From assembly GCA_027618305.1 (NCBI GenBank), contig JAQCFD010000003.1:1-39326 (forward strand): a stretch of 39,326 nt of DNA, in the 5' to 3' direction. The number at the start of each line of letters is the position of its first letter. Position 1 is the first letter of the stretch. Under the pieces are notes generated by a model that searched no databases, was not told where the DNA came from, and saw nothing but the letters and a program-made list of their open reading frames with translations. The stretch is from Pseudomonadota bacterium. GTDB taxonomy: Bacteria > Pseudomonadota > Alphaproteobacteria > UBA6615. Below are positions 1-8,610 of this stretch, in pieces. Made by a program: the position numbers and the translations under genes.

Positions 1-623
1 GTCTCGACATCGATGGCGTAGAGAATGCCCCCGATCGAGCTGATTTAGACGACACCGTCCACGACGGCCGGCGACGCCAGCACGCCACCTCCGGTGCGAA
101 ACTTCCAGCGGACCGTGCCCGTGCCGGCGTTCAGCGCGTAGACATATTTGTCGAAGGCGCCGAAATACACGACGTCATCGACGACAGCGGGCGAGGATTG
201 CTGGCCGCCCGGGCCAAGATCGAATGTCCAATTCGCCGCGCCCGTCGCCGCATCCACGGCATAGAATTTATTGTCGTCGGCGCCGAAATACACCGTCCCG
301 GCGACCACCGCCGGTGACGCACGCAACAGACCGCCGACCGGGAATTGCCAGATTTCCTCACCCGAATCCCCGTCAACCGCGAACAACGCCTGCGCAAAGC
401 TGCCCGCATAAACAACACCGTCCACGACGGCCGGCGAAGACTCGACGACGGCACCCGTGTCGAATTCCCAGAGAAGTTTCGGCGCAACCGCAACTTCACC
501 CGCGCCATCCCACGCGCTGTGGGCCGCGTCGCGCCGGAAGGCGGGCCAGTCGTCAGCCGATGTCGGAACGGCACCCAAGGAAAACAGGAAGAGAATGATT
601 ACGGCCAGGCGCATGCGTACCAT
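1..623 (-). pseudogene. PQQ-type beta-propeller repeat protein, interrupted by in-frame TAA and cut by window edge
   Basis: The reading frame starts at ATG 623 (or ATG 614) with a hydrophobic signal peptide ending near PTSA-DD. It continues with repeated blades of the form SSPAVVDGVVYxG...YAxDAxTG...W.F, the pattern of outer-membrane assembly or quinoprotein-type propellers (PQQ_2/PQQ_3 families). At 45-47 the frame hits TAA exactly where each blade has the Tyr of VVY. Beyond the stop the same frame goes on with ISSIGGILYAIDVE, a normal blade continuation, to the window edge. A single change of TAC or TAT to TAA explains this. The product would be periplasmic; no specific enzyme activity can be assigned. 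It is divergent from the lipocalin-like gene, with about 110 bp between them. It could be a true pseudogene or a sequence error. Confidence 0.85.
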
Positions 624-731
624 GGTGCGCAATGTCCCCGACGGCCGTGTGGCCGGCCAGTCAAAGCTTCGTGCGTCGGCGGTTCGCGCTATGATGACTG
701 CCTCACCTTTTCTGCTCAGGATAAAAGTCTC

Positions 732-1157
732 ATGCCCCTCAAACCCGAAGACATCATCGGTGCCTGGAACCTCGTCGACACGTTCCGGGAGAATGCCGAC
801 GGCACCACCACCAAGCACCAGGGGGCCGACCCCAAGGGCATCATCATGTACACCGCCGACGGCCATATGAGTGCGATCACCCGCTCGGGCAACCGTCCTT
901 TTCCGGCGCGCGATGCCTCCGACGCCGACAAGGCCCGGATGTTCGATACCTATCTGAGTTACGCCGGTCGCTGGTCGCTCGACGGCAACACGGTCACCCA
1001 CCATATCGAGCACGCCCTGAACGAGAATTTCGTCGGCAACGACCGCAAGCGGGTGATCGACCATCAAGGCGACCGCATGGTGCTGAAGGGCGAGGGTGGC
1101 GACGGGGCATCGACGGCGACGATCATCTGGGAACGCCACAAACCGACCGGCAGCTGA
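732..1157 (+). CDS. lipocalin-like domain protein
   Basis: A 141-residue protein beginning MPLKPEDIIGAWNLVD, with a following GIIMYTADGHMSA segment and a late YAGRWSLDGNTVTHHIE segment. This pattern matches the lipocalin-like family (Lipocalin_5), in which a short beta-barrel protein of about 140 residues starts with a GxW motif. No signal peptide is visible, so it is probably cytoplasmic. The ATG at 732 is chosen because the family start motif lies right behind it; the open frame upstream to 345 is antisense to the propeller gene. It ends three bases before the convergent glcF stop. The ligand is unknown; family members occur beside oxygenase and polyketide genes, but nothing here points to a substrate. 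Confidence 0.8.
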   Translation: MPLKPEDIIGAWNLVDTFRENADGTTTKHQGADPKGIIMYTADGHMSAITRSGNRPFPARDASDADKARMFDTYLSYAGRWSLDGNTVTHHIEHALNENFVGNDRKRVIDHQGDRMVLKGEGGDGASTATIIWERHKPTGS

Positions 1158-1160
1158 GCC

Positions 1161-2453
1161 CTATCCAAGCTTTTTCGGCTTCGGGCCGCCGGTCGCCCAA
1201 TCGAGCAACTCGACCGTGTGCACCACCGGCACGTCCAGCGCGCCGGCAAGCTGCGTGATGCAGCCGATATTCCCGGTCGCAACCACCTCGGGCGTGGTGC
1301 GGGCGATATTCGCCGCCTTGCGGTCGCGCAGGCGACCGGCGATCTCCGGCTGCAGGATGTTGTAGGTCCCGGCCGAGCCGCAGCACAGATGCCCCTCACC
1401 CGGCTCGCTCACCGTGAAACCGGCCGCCGTGAGAAGCGCCTTGGGCGGCGTTCGGATCTGCTGGCCATGCTGCATGGAACAGGCCGAATGATAGGTCACG
1501 CGCAGTTCGGGGATGCCCGAAACCGGCGTCAGCTCGGGTTCCAGGGCGGCGAGATACTCGCTCACATCCTGGGTCAGTTCGGACACCCGGACCGCCTTGT
1601 CGCCATAGGCCGCGTCCTCGCGGAACATGAAGCCGTAATCCTTGACCTGGGTACCGCAGCCGCTGGTGTTGATGATGATCGCATCGAGACCGGCGCCGTC
1701 CGCTTCGGCGATCCAGGCGTCGATGTTGGCGGCGGCCTGGGCGTGGGACGCATCGACCTTGCCCAGATGGTGGACGAGCGAGCCACAACAGCCCGCACCG
1801 TCGGCCACCACGACCTCGATACCGAGCCGGGTCAGCAGACGCACAGTCGCCTCGTTGATCTGCGGGGCGATCACGGTTTGCGCACAGCCGTTCAACAGCG
1901 CCACACGCCCACGGCGCACGCCTTCGGCGGGAATGACCTGGGGCACATCCACCGGCGACGGCGGCCCGAGATCGGTCGGCGCCAACTCCAGCATCGCGCG
2001 GGTGCGGCCTCGAAACAGGCCGCGCAACGGGCGGGCCAGCGACGCCGCAAAGAGCAACGCGCGGAACCGCTGCGGATGGGGGATCGACCAGGCCAGCGCC
2101 CCGCGGATCACCCGATCGAACAGCGGCCGGGTATACGTCTCTTCGATATGCCTGCGGCCGTGGTCGACCAGATGCTGATAGTGCACCCCCGACGGGCAGG
2201 TGGTCATGCAGGACAGGCAGGACAGGCAGCGGTCCAAATGGCGGACGGTCTCTTCATCAGCTGGCGCGTCGGCCTCCAGCATCTGCTTCATCAGGTAGAT
2301 GCGCCCGCGCGGGCTGTCGAGCTCGTCGCCGAGCAGCACATAGGTCGGGCAGGTCGCCGTGCAGAAGCCGCAATGGACGCAGGCGCGCAGAATGTCGTTG
2401 GCGACCGCAATGTCGGGGTTGGCGAGCTGGGCGAGTGAGAAGTGGGTTTGCAT
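1161..2453 (-). CDS. glcF: glycolate oxidase iron-sulfur subunit
   Basis: A 430-residue protein with two ferredoxin-type cluster motifs: Cys25-Cys28-Cys31-Cys35-Pro and Cys76-Cys79-Cys82-Cys86-Pro. Two CCG (cysteine-rich) domains follow, seen as GAGCCGSLVHHLG and HLCCGSAGTYN. This is the GlcF architecture at its usual length of about 410-430 residues. With GlcD and GlcE it forms the membrane-associated, FAD-dependent complex that oxidises glycolate (and D-lactate) to glyoxylate and passes electrons through the clusters to the quinone pool. It is the last gene of the minus-strand glcD-glcE-glcF set. The gap to glcE is 117 bp and is filled by a palindromic repeat. Confidence 0.95.
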   Translation of the reverse strand: MQTHFSLAQLANPDIAVANDILRACVHCGFCTATCPTYVLLGDELDSPRGRIYLMKQMLEADAPADEETVRHLDRCLSCLSCMTTCPSGVHYQHLVDHGRRHIEETYTRPLFDRVIRGALAWSIPHPQRFRALLFAASLARPLRGLFRGRTRAMLELAPTDLGPPSPVDVPQVIPAEGVRRGRVALLNGCAQTVIAPQINEATVRLLTRLGIEVVVADGAGCCGSLVHHLGKVDASHAQAAANIDAWIAEADGAGLDAIIINTSGCGTQVKDYGFMFREDAAYGDKAVRVSELTQDVSEYLAALEPELTPVSGIPELRVTYHSACSMQHGQQIRTPPKALLTAAGFTVSEPGEGHLCCGSAGTYNILQPEIAGRLRDRKAANIARTTPEVVATGNIGCITQLAGALDVPVVHTVELLDWATGGPKPKKLG

Positions 2454-2466
2454 CGGTCAGACATCC

Positions 2467-2531
2467 CTCATGCTGAGCTTGTCGAAGTATGAGGGTTCCA
2501 CAACCGCATCCTTCGTCAAGCTCAGGATGAG
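2467..2531. repeat. REP-like imperfect palindrome between glcE and glcF
   Basis: Two 21-base arms, 2467-2487 and 2511-2531, are inverted copies with two mismatches. They carry the core TGAGCTTGTCGAAG and its reverse complement. The core resembles the REP/BIME-type intergenic palindromes common in proteobacteria. A related palindrome lies at 13969-14011. On the transcript it would fold into a long hairpin between two co-transcribed genes. Confidence 0.8.
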
Positions 2532-2570
2532 GTGGTTTCTTGCGAGCCCGGTCACGTACGATATCATCAG

Positions 2571-3779
2571 CTAGACCCCGCTATACATGCGGCCGGGGTT
2601 GAGGACATGGCGCGGGTCGAAGCTCTCCTTCACCCGGGCCGACAGGGCCGCGAGCGGTCCCGGCTGGGGCTGGAATACATCGACCTTGCGGCGCACATCT
2701 TCCGGTGCGCGCACCAGGGTGGCATGGCCGCCGCCGTTTGCCGCGAGCACTTCGCGTATGACCGCGCCACCTGTATCGCCCCCATCGCTGCCGACGCGGA
2801 ACCAGATCAGTCCGCCGCCCCAATCAAAGAGTGCGGTCCCCGGTACACGGGCCGAGATGGCCTCCATGATATCGGCTGACTTGTCCGGCGTGACAGAAAG
2901 ACGCCAGAGCGGCGCATCGCCATCGCCCACACCTTCGACATCGCGTACCGACGCCCAAAAGGCCTGCGAGGCCTCCCGATCGAGGGTCGTGACGTTGCCG
3001 CGCGCACCCACCAACGCACGCAGCGCCTCACTGCGCGCCGCGACGGAGGGAACGAACCCCTCGACCCGGAATGCAGTGACCGGGCCCGAGACGGATGCCA
3101 AACCCGCCGGCAAGTGCGCCGCACCGGAAACTTCGTTGCTGGAATTCAGCGCCGCGGACATGATTTCAACGGCATCCGCAGCTGTCGCCCCGGACAGCAA
3201 TATTGTTTCCTCGGTCTCCGCGGCGGGCAGAACCTTGATGGTGATCTGGGTGAGCGCCGCCAGCGTGCCGAACGACCCGGTCAACAGCTTCGACAGATCA
3301 TAGCCGGTCACATTCTTGACCACCCGGCCGCCGCTCTTCACGAGGTCACCACGGCCCGTCACCGCCTCGATTCCCAGGATGTGATCGCGCGCCGCGCCCG
3401 CCTTGATACGGCGCGGACCGGCAAGGTTGCAGGCGATCATGCCACCCAGGGTGCCGCCGTCGCCACCGTACAGCCGCGCGAAACGCGGCGGCTCGAAGGC
3501 CAGCATCTGTCCCTTCGCCGCGACGGCGGCCTCGATCTCGGCGAGCGGCGTGCCCGCCCAGGCGGAGAGGACCAGCTCTTCGGGCTCATACAGGGTGATG
3601 CCGGTCAGGCCGGACAGGTCGACCGCGTGGGCGATGATGCGGTTGCCGTCGCCCATGGGCCGTCCGAAGCCGCGCTTGGTGCCGGTGCCGAGAATCTCGA
3701 GCGGGGTTTCCTCGCTGCTCGCCCAGGCAATCGCTTCGACGACCTGCGCGGAGGTTTCGGGTTTGAAGGTTTCCGTCAT
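2571..3779 (-). CDS. glcE: glycolate oxidase FAD-binding subunit
   Basis: A 402-residue protein starting MTETFKPETSAQVVEAI. It has an FAD-linked oxidase N-terminal half, with the LEILGTGTKRGFGRP segment (where the family has the flavin pyrophosphate loop) and GGDGGTLGGMIACNLAGPRR. The SGGRVVKNVTGYDLSKLLTGSFGTLA motif is diagnostic for GlcE. The C-terminus ends in DPRHVLNPGRMYSGV, typical of the family. GlcE is the second flavoprotein-like subunit of glycolate oxidase. ATG 3779 is chosen because the open frame upstream of it runs into an inverted repeat. It sits between glcD and glcF on the same strand. Confidence 0.94.
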   Translation of the reverse strand: MTETFKPETSAQVVEAIAWASSEETPLEILGTGTKRGFGRPMGDGNRIIAHAVDLSGLTGITLYEPEELVLSAWAGTPLAEIEAAVAAKGQMLAFEPPRFARLYGGDGGTLGGMIACNLAGPRRIKAGAARDHILGIEAVTGRGDLVKSGGRVVKNVTGYDLSKLLTGSFGTLAALTQITIKVLPAAETEETILLSGATAADAVEIMSAALNSSNEVSGAAHLPAGLASVSGPVTAFRVEGFVPSVAARSEALRALVGARGNVTTLDREASQAFWASVRDVEGVGDGDAPLWRLSVTPDKSADIMEAISARVPGTALFDWGGGLIWFRVGSDGGDTGGAVIREVLAANGGGHATLVRAPEDVRRKVDVFQPQPGPLAALSARVKESFDPRHVLNPGRMYSGV

Positions 3780-3800
3780 ATTTCCAAGCCACTTTTGATC

Positions 3801-3890
3801 GTCGTTCCCGCGAAGGCGGGCATCCATAAAACCCGATGCAAACCCGGGCTACCTACCGTGTTTATGGGTTCCCGCCTTCGCGGGAACGAC
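3801..3890. repeat. 30-bp inverted repeat between glcD and glcE
   Basis: The left arm at 3801-3830 and the right arm at 3861-3890 are inverted copies with two mismatches in 30, around a 30-base spacer. Each arm itself contains the palindrome TTCCCGCGAAGGCGGGAA (or a near version). The family of GTTCCCGCGAAGGCGGG repeats is widespread between genes in alphaproteobacteria. It is unrelated in core sequence to the 2467-2531 palindrome, so the two gaps of the glc operon hold two different repeat families. Confidence 0.85.
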
Positions 3891-3930
3891 GCGTATAACC
3901 GGTTGGGCCCAGCCATTTGCACGACGCCAC

Positions 3931-5424
3931 TCAGAAGCGCGGCAGATCGGGGAACGGCATCTTGCCGCGATGAATATGCATGCGGCCGAGTTCGGCGCAG
4001 CGGTGCAGGGTCGGGAAGACCTTGCCCGGATTGAGCAGCTGGTTTGGGTCGAAGGCGCATTTGACCCGCATCTGCTGGTTCAGATCATCGTCGGTGAAGA
4101 CCTCGGACATCAGGTCGCGCTTCTCGACCCCCACGCCATGCTCGCCGGTCAGGACGCCGCCCACCTCGACGCACAGGCGCAGGATATCGGAGCCGAAATT
4201 CTCCGCCCGGTCCAGCTCGCCGGGCTTGTTGGCGTCATACATGATCAGCGGGTGCAGGTTGCCGTCACCGGCGTGGAACACGTTGGCGACGCCGAGCCCG
4301 TATTTCTCCGACAGCCCCGACATGCGCTCGAGTACTTCGGGCAGGCGATGGCGCGGAATGGTGCCGTCCATGCAGTAATAATCGGGGGTCAGGCGGCCGA
4401 TCGCCGGGAAGGCCGCCTTGCGGCCGGCCCAGAACTGGTTGCGCTCGTCCTCGCTCTCGGAAACCCGGATCGAGACCGCGCCCAGCCCTTCGGCGATCTC
4501 GCGCACCCGGCCGATCAGGTAGTCCACCTCGACCGGCGGGCCGTCGAGTTCGACCAGCAGCAGCGCCTCCACATCCAGCGGGTAGCCGACCTGAACGAAG
4601 GCTTCGGCCGCCTTAATGGCGGGCCGGTCCATCATCTCCATGCCGCCGGGAATGATGCCCGCGCCGATGATGTCGGCGACGCACTGGCCGCCCGCGGTGC
4701 TGGACCCGAAGCCGATCATCAGTGCGCGCGCCGTGGTCGGCTTGGGCAGAATGCGTACCGTCACTTCCGTGATCACGCCCAGCAGGCCCTCCGAGCCGGT
4801 CATCAGGCCGAGCAGATCATAGCCTTCGGAATCCATATGCTTGCCGCCGAGACGCATAATCTCGCCGTCCGGCAGTACCATCTCGATGCCCAGGATATTG
4901 TTGGTGGTCAGGCCGTATTTCAGACAATGCACGCCGCCGGAATTCTCCGCCACGTTGCCGCCGATAGTGCAGGCGATCTGGCTCGACGGGTCGGGAGCGT
5001 AATAAAAGCCGTCCGCCTCGACCGCATGGGTGATCCCCAGGTTGGTAACCCCCGGCTGGACGACGGCGCAGCGATTGGCATAGTCGATCTCAAGCACCCG
5101 GTTGAACTTGCCGAGCCCGAGCGTGATCGCATCGGCCGCCGGCAGCGCGCCGCCCGACAGGGACGTGCCGGCACCGCGCGGGACGATCTTCACCGCATTC
5201 GCGTTGCAATAGCGCATGATCGCCGAGACCTGCGCGACAGTCTCGGGCAGAACGACAATCATCGGCATCTGCCGATAGGCGGTGAGCCCGTCGGATTCAT
5301 AGACTGACATGCCCTTTTCGTCGGCGATCACCCCCTCACCCGGCACGAAGGCGCGCATGGCCGCGACGATCTCGTCGCGGCGCGCGAGGGTCTGGGCATC
5401 GGGCTCAGGCATCAACATGGGCAT
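3931..5424 (-). CDS. glcD: glycolate oxidase catalytic FAD subunit
   Basis: A 497-residue FAD-linked oxidase. The FAD_binding_4 domain lies in the N-terminal half, with VPRGAGTSLSGGALP and the GGNVAENSGGVHCLKYG motif. The C-terminal oxidase cap includes NVFHAGDGNLHPLI and GGVLTGEHGVGVEKRD, whose histidines lie at the substrate site in this family. The tail DPNQLLNPGKVFPTLHRCAELGRM and final PRF fit GlcD. It catalyses glycolate to glyoxylate oxidation. The start at 5424 has further in-frame ATG codons at 5418 and 5412, so the first few residues are uncertain. It is the first gene of glcDEF, which is followed by palindromic repeats in both gaps. Confidence 0.95.
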   Translation of the reverse strand: MPMLMPEPDAQTLARRDEIVAAMRAFVPGEGVIADEKGMSVYESDGLTAYRQMPMIVVLPETVAQVSAIMRYCNANAVKIVPRGAGTSLSGGALPAADAITLGLGKFNRVLEIDYANRCAVVQPGVTNLGITHAVEADGFYYAPDPSSQIACTIGGNVAENSGGVHCLKYGLTTNNILGIEMVLPDGEIMRLGGKHMDSEGYDLLGLMTGSEGLLGVITEVTVRILPKPTTARALMIGFGSSTAGGQCVADIIGAGIIPGGMEMMDRPAIKAAEAFVQVGYPLDVEALLLVELDGPPVEVDYLIGRVREIAEGLGAVSIRVSESEDERNQFWAGRKAAFPAIGRLTPDYYCMDGTIPRHRLPEVLERMSGLSEKYGLGVANVFHAGDGNLHPLIMYDANKPGELDRAENFGSDILRLCVEVGGVLTGEHGVGVEKRDLMSEVFTDDDLNQQMRVKCAFDPNQLLNPGKVFPTLHRCAELGRMHIHRGKMPFPDLPRF

Positions 5425-5480
5425 ATCAACATGGGGACATCTCCAAAACGGTGCACGGAGTATAGCGGGCGGCGGGCAAC

Positions 5481-5509
5481 AAAAAACCGCGCATCACGCG
5501 CGGCTTTTT
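5481..5509 (-). terminator. rho-independent terminator of rpmJ
   Basis: The stem 5487-5492 pairs with 5498-5503 (CCGCGC and GCGCGG) around a five-base loop. It is flanked by six A on the left and five T on the right. It lies just after the rpmJ stop and reads as hairpin plus U-tract on the minus strand. By symmetry it could also work on the plus strand. Confidence 0.85.
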
Positions 5510-5541
5510 CATCACTTCGTCTATGACACGCGACGAAGGGC

Positions 5542-5667
5542 TCAGCCCTGGCGCGCCTTGAAGCGGGGGTTCAGCTTGTTGATCACGTAGATGCGTCCAC
5601 GCCGGCGTACGACCTGGCAGCCGCGACCGCGCTTCTTGAGTGTCTTCAGCGAACTTGCGACCTTCAT
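5542..5667 (-). CDS. rpmJ: 50S ribosomal protein L36
   Basis: A 41-residue, very basic protein that begins [20 protein letters not shown] and ends NPRFKARQG. This is the alphaproteobacterial form of L36: the KVxxSLKxLKxR start, the [13 protein letters not shown] centre and the NPRFKARQG tail. Length matches the family exactly. The start has a purine-rich GGAGCGGTCC stretch directly upstream. It stands alone rather than in the spc operon, which is usual for this form. A strong hairpin terminator follows at 5481-5509. Confidence 0.96.
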   Translation of the reverse strand: MKVASSLKTLKKRGRGCQVVRRRGRIYVINKLNPRFKARQG

Positions 5668-5763
5668 AGGACCGCTCCCAAATATGAAATCCCCGCCCCA
5701 AATGGCGGAAACGCGCGGAAACTAACCGCGACACCCCCCCATGTCAACGCCCGTTTGGGCGAT

Positions 5764-6345
5764 TCATCGCGCCTTGGCGTGATATTCCGGGTTAGGCATC
5801 CGATCCAGCGCCGTCGAGACCCGGTTGGTCATGTTGAAGAAGGCCGCAACGTTGGCGATGTCGAGGATGTCGCGCTCGTCGAAACCGGCGTCCCGCAAAG
5901 CCTGGCGGTCGGATTCCTCGACCTCGGCGGGGGCGCGGGTCATTTTCACGGCGAAATCCAGCATCGCACGCTGGCGCGCCGAGATCTCCGCCGCACGATA
6001 GTTGATCGCCATCAGTTCTCCCAGCGCGGGATCACCGGACAGCTCGCGCACGCCGGCACCATGGGCCACCACGCAATAGAAGCACTTGTTCTCCGACGAG
6101 ACGACGGTCGCGATCATCTCGCGCTCGAGGCGACTCAGGCCCATCTCGGACAGCATCAGCTCGTTGTACATGGCGATGAAGGCGCGCAAGCGTTCCGGCA
6201 CCACCGCATAGCTCTGCAACACGTTCGGGATCATGCCGAGCTTGTCCTGACAGACGGCGAAGTATTTCCGCAGATCCTCGTCCAGCTCCTCGGCACCGGG
6301 AATCCGCAGGTCGAGGGCGTGAATATGGTCGGGCTGGGCGCTCAT
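5764..6345 (-). CDS. AhpD-like peroxidase-related protein
   Basis: A 193-residue protein of the carboxymuconolactone decarboxylase/AhpD superfamily, in the 'uncharacterised peroxidase-related enzyme' branch. The redox motif is Cys88-x-x-Cys91 followed by His95 (ENKCFYCVVAHG), as in AhpD. The N-terminal LGMIPNVLQSYAVVPERL helix and the C-terminal DILDIANVAAFFNMTNRVS segment are typical. It should reduce peroxides through the dithiol centre in the cytoplasm; the physiological partner is unknown. It is divergent from the following 2OG oxygenase gene. Confidence 0.88.
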   Translation of the reverse strand: MSAQPDHIHALDLRIPGAEELDEDLRKYFAVCQDKLGMIPNVLQSYAVVPERLRAFIAMYNELMLSEMGLSRLEREMIATVVSSENKCFYCVVAHGAGVRELSGDPALGELMAINYRAAEISARQRAMLDFAVKMTRAPAEVEESDRQALRDAGFDERDILDIANVAAFFNMTNRVSTALDRMPNPEYHAKAR

Positions 6346-6527
6346 CAGAGGAACCGTTCGGGTCGTTGAATGGAACTGTCAGTATAGATTGGGTGGCAAG
6401 ACGTGTGACCAAGGAACTTCATGCCATTCACGTCCCTCGGTCCATCTATGCGATAATGGGAAACGCGGCGCGGGACGAGCCACTTGCCTATCTCACGCGA
6501 CGCCGTCGCAATCGAGGAGATATTGCC

Positions 6528-7565
6528 ATGAGCGCTCAAAGCGAATTCCAGGCCGACACGGCCATCACAAGCGAGATTCCGGTGCTCGATGCGGGTGCCT
6601 ATTTCGACGGTGATGACGACGCCCTCGAGCCGCTGGCCGATGCCGTGCGCCATGCCCAGGAAGATATCGGGTTTTATTTTCTGGCCCATCACGGCGTCTC
6701 CGCGGATCTGATCGCGCGTACGTTCGACGCGGTCGGGCGGTTTTTCGCCTTGCCGGAAAACGAGAAGCTGGCGCTCAAGGTGAATGAGCACCAGATCGGC
6801 TACATCCCTCCGAAGGCGAGCATCCTGAAAACCTCGGGCATCGAGAACAACACCAAGCCCGACACCAACGAGGCCTTCCAGGTGATGCGCGACCGCGTGG
6901 CGGACGATCCGAAGGTGGTCGACGGCATCCGCTTCAACGCGTGCAATCAGTGGCCGGACGAGGACCGTGTGCCGGGGTTGCGCGCCACATTGCTCGAATA
7001 TCACGACAGCATGGAGCGGCTCGGCTGGCGCATGCTGCCGGTCTATGCCCGCGCCCTGAGCCTGCCGGCGGACGCGCTGTACAAATATTTCCGCGACCCC
7101 CACTTCATCAACCGCAACGCCCATTACGCGCCGGGCAAGGCCGAACCCGGCCAGCATGGGCTCGGCGCCCATGCCGATCACAGCTTCATGACATTCCTGC
7201 CGCTGTCGAAAGTCCCGGGCCTGCAGGTGAAGACCCAGGCGGGCGCCTGGATCGACGTGCCCCATGTTCAGGACGCCATGCTCATCAACACCGGCGAATT
7301 CCTCAACCGCTGGTCGAACGGGCGCTTCATCGCCACCCCGCACCGGGTCACGATCCCGGACCGGGACCGGCTGACGATCACATTCTTCTACAATCCGAGC
7401 GACGAAACGGTGAACACACCGTTCGCGACCTGCGTCAGCCCGGAGAACCCGCAACGTTTCGAATCGGTGACATTCCTTCAATACTTGACGGACTACGCTG
7501 AGGGGAACTACCTCCATCAGGCGGAGTATGCGCGTCGAAGCTCGGCACCGAACAACACGCCCTAA
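6528..7565 (+). CDS. 2-oxoglutarate/Fe(II)-dependent oxygenase, isopenicillin-N-synthase family
   Basis: A 345-residue protein with the DIOX_N domain (residues about 16-130) and the 2OG-Fe(II) oxygenase core. The iron ligands are visible as His215-x-Asp217 (GAHADHSFMTFL) and His272 (ATPHRVT). Arg281 in RLTITFF is the likely 2-oxoglutarate carboxylate ligand, with Thr where many members have Ser. ATG 6528 is preferred over the longer frame from 6366 because GAGGAGA lies seven bases upstream and the domain starts directly after it. The substrate is not predictable. The next gene starts 42 bp downstream in the same direction and may be co-transcribed. Confidence 0.9.
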   Translation: MSAQSEFQADTAITSEIPVLDAGAYFDGDDDALEPLADAVRHAQEDIGFYFLAHHGVSADLIARTFDAVGRFFALPENEKLALKVNEHQIGYIPPKASILKTSGIENNTKPDTNEAFQVMRDRVADDPKVVDGIRFNACNQWPDEDRVPGLRATLLEYHDSMERLGWRMLPVYARALSLPADALYKYFRDPHFINRNAHYAPGKAEPGQHGLGAHADHSFMTFLPLSKVPGLQVKTQAGAWIDVPHVQDAMLINTGEFLNRWSNGRFIATPHRVTIPDRDRLTITFFYNPSDETVNTPFATCVSPENPQRFESVTFLQYLTDYAEGNYLHQAEYARRSSAPNNTP

Positions 7566-7607
7566 CGGCCCTCACGGGCCACAACCCAAAGTATCGGAGC
7601 GCCAGGC

Positions 7608-8585
7608 GTGAGTGACTCACACCCTTGGAACCTGAACCTCGGACGACATCCGAGCCCCGACGAAGTGTCATTCGATCTTGAGCGCACGCTCTCCTCGGTC
7701 GTCGCCCTTCAGTCGCGCGTGCCGGATGACGCCTTCACGGCCCCGATCCTCGGCACCGAACGGGAAGGACAGGGCGTGGTCATCAGCGACGACGGTATGG
7801 TCCTGACCATCGGCTATCTCGTGACCGAGGCCGAGAATGTCTGGCTGATCGACAATCATGGCGGCGCCCATGCCGCCCATGTCGTCGGCTATGACCAGGA
7901 AACCGGGTTCGGGCTGGTGCAGGCGCTGGGGGTGCTGAACCTGCCGGCGATGCCGCTCGGGAATTCCGCCGAGATCTCGACCGGCGATTCGCTGATCGTG
8001 GCCGGACAGGGCGGACGCGAGGCGGCCATCAACACCCAGGTGATTTCGGTCCGCGAGTTCGCCGGTTCCTGGGAGTATGTCCTCGACAGCGCCATCTTCA
8101 CGGTGCCCGCGCATCCGCGCTGGAGCGGCGCGGCCGTGATCGACTGGTCGGGCCATCTCGTCGGGATCGGGTCGCTGTATATCCAGCAGGCCGCCGGCGA
8201 CGATGACGAGATCGACGGCAACATGATCGTACCGATCGATCTGCTGAAGCCCATTCTCCAGGAAATCAAGGATTCCGGCGGTCGCCGCCGCGCCGCGCGG
8301 CCCTGGCTGGGCATGACGACGGCAGAGGCCGAGAACCACCTCGTCGTCGCAGGCATTGCCGAAGGCGGCCCCGCCATGCGCGCCGGGGTCGAGCCGGGTG
8401 ACATGGTGTTGGGCGTCGATGGCGAGGAGATTTCAGGCCTCTCGACCCTGTTCCGCAAGATCTGGTCCCTTGGCGATGCCGGGGTGATGGTGCCGCTGAC
8501 CCTGCATCGCGACAGCCAGGTGTTGTCGGTGCGGGTCGAAAGCGCCGCACGGGCCGACTTCCTCAAAAAGCCGCAGGTCAACTAG
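7608..8585 (+). CDS. trypsin-fold PDZ protein, probable inactive serine protease
   Basis: A 325-residue protein with a DegP/HtrA-like trypsin fold (residues about 25-215) and one C-terminal PDZ domain (about 230-315, with GLxVAGIAEGGPAxRAGVEPGDMVLGVDGEEI-like spacing). The family motif LTNxHVV reads LTIGYLV, putting Tyr70 at the catalytic His position. The TDLALL motif reads TGFGLV, putting Gly100 at the catalytic Asp position. Only Ser173 of RWSGAAV remains where GNSGGP is expected. No signal peptide is seen, so it is probably cytoplasmic. It is likely a non-catalytic binding or scaffold protein. GTG 7608 is the only start consistent with the fold, and GGAGCGCCAG precedes it. Confidence 0.85.
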   Translation: MSDSHPWNLNLGRHPSPDEVSFDLERTLSSVVALQSRVPDDAFTAPILGTEREGQGVVISDDGMVLTIGYLVTEAENVWLIDNHGGAHAAHVVGYDQETGFGLVQALGVLNLPAMPLGNSAEISTGDSLIVAGQGGREAAINTQVISVREFAGSWEYVLDSAIFTVPAHPRWSGAAVIDWSGHLVGIGSLYIQQAAGDDDEIDGNMIVPIDLLKPILQEIKDSGGRRRAARPWLGMTTAEAENHLVVAGIAEGGPAMRAGVEPGDMVLGVDGEEISGLSTLFRKIWSLGDAGVMVPLTLHRDSQVLSVRVESAARADFLKKPQVN

Positions 8586-8610
8586 ACCCCAGCCTATCCA
8601 GAAGCCCGCC

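Noticed and set aside
3970-5307. 445-codon open frame on the plus strand opposite glcD
   Set aside because: Rich in His, Arg, Gln and Asp, with no domain pattern, and fully antisense to a clear gene. It is a GC-rich shadow frame, like those opposite glcF (1218-2438) and the fused permease (21610-22512).
6345-7517. 390-codon minus-strand frame opposite the 2OG oxygenase
   Set aside because: Antisense shadow without motifs or ribosome-binding site; the plus strand carries the iron ligands of a known family.
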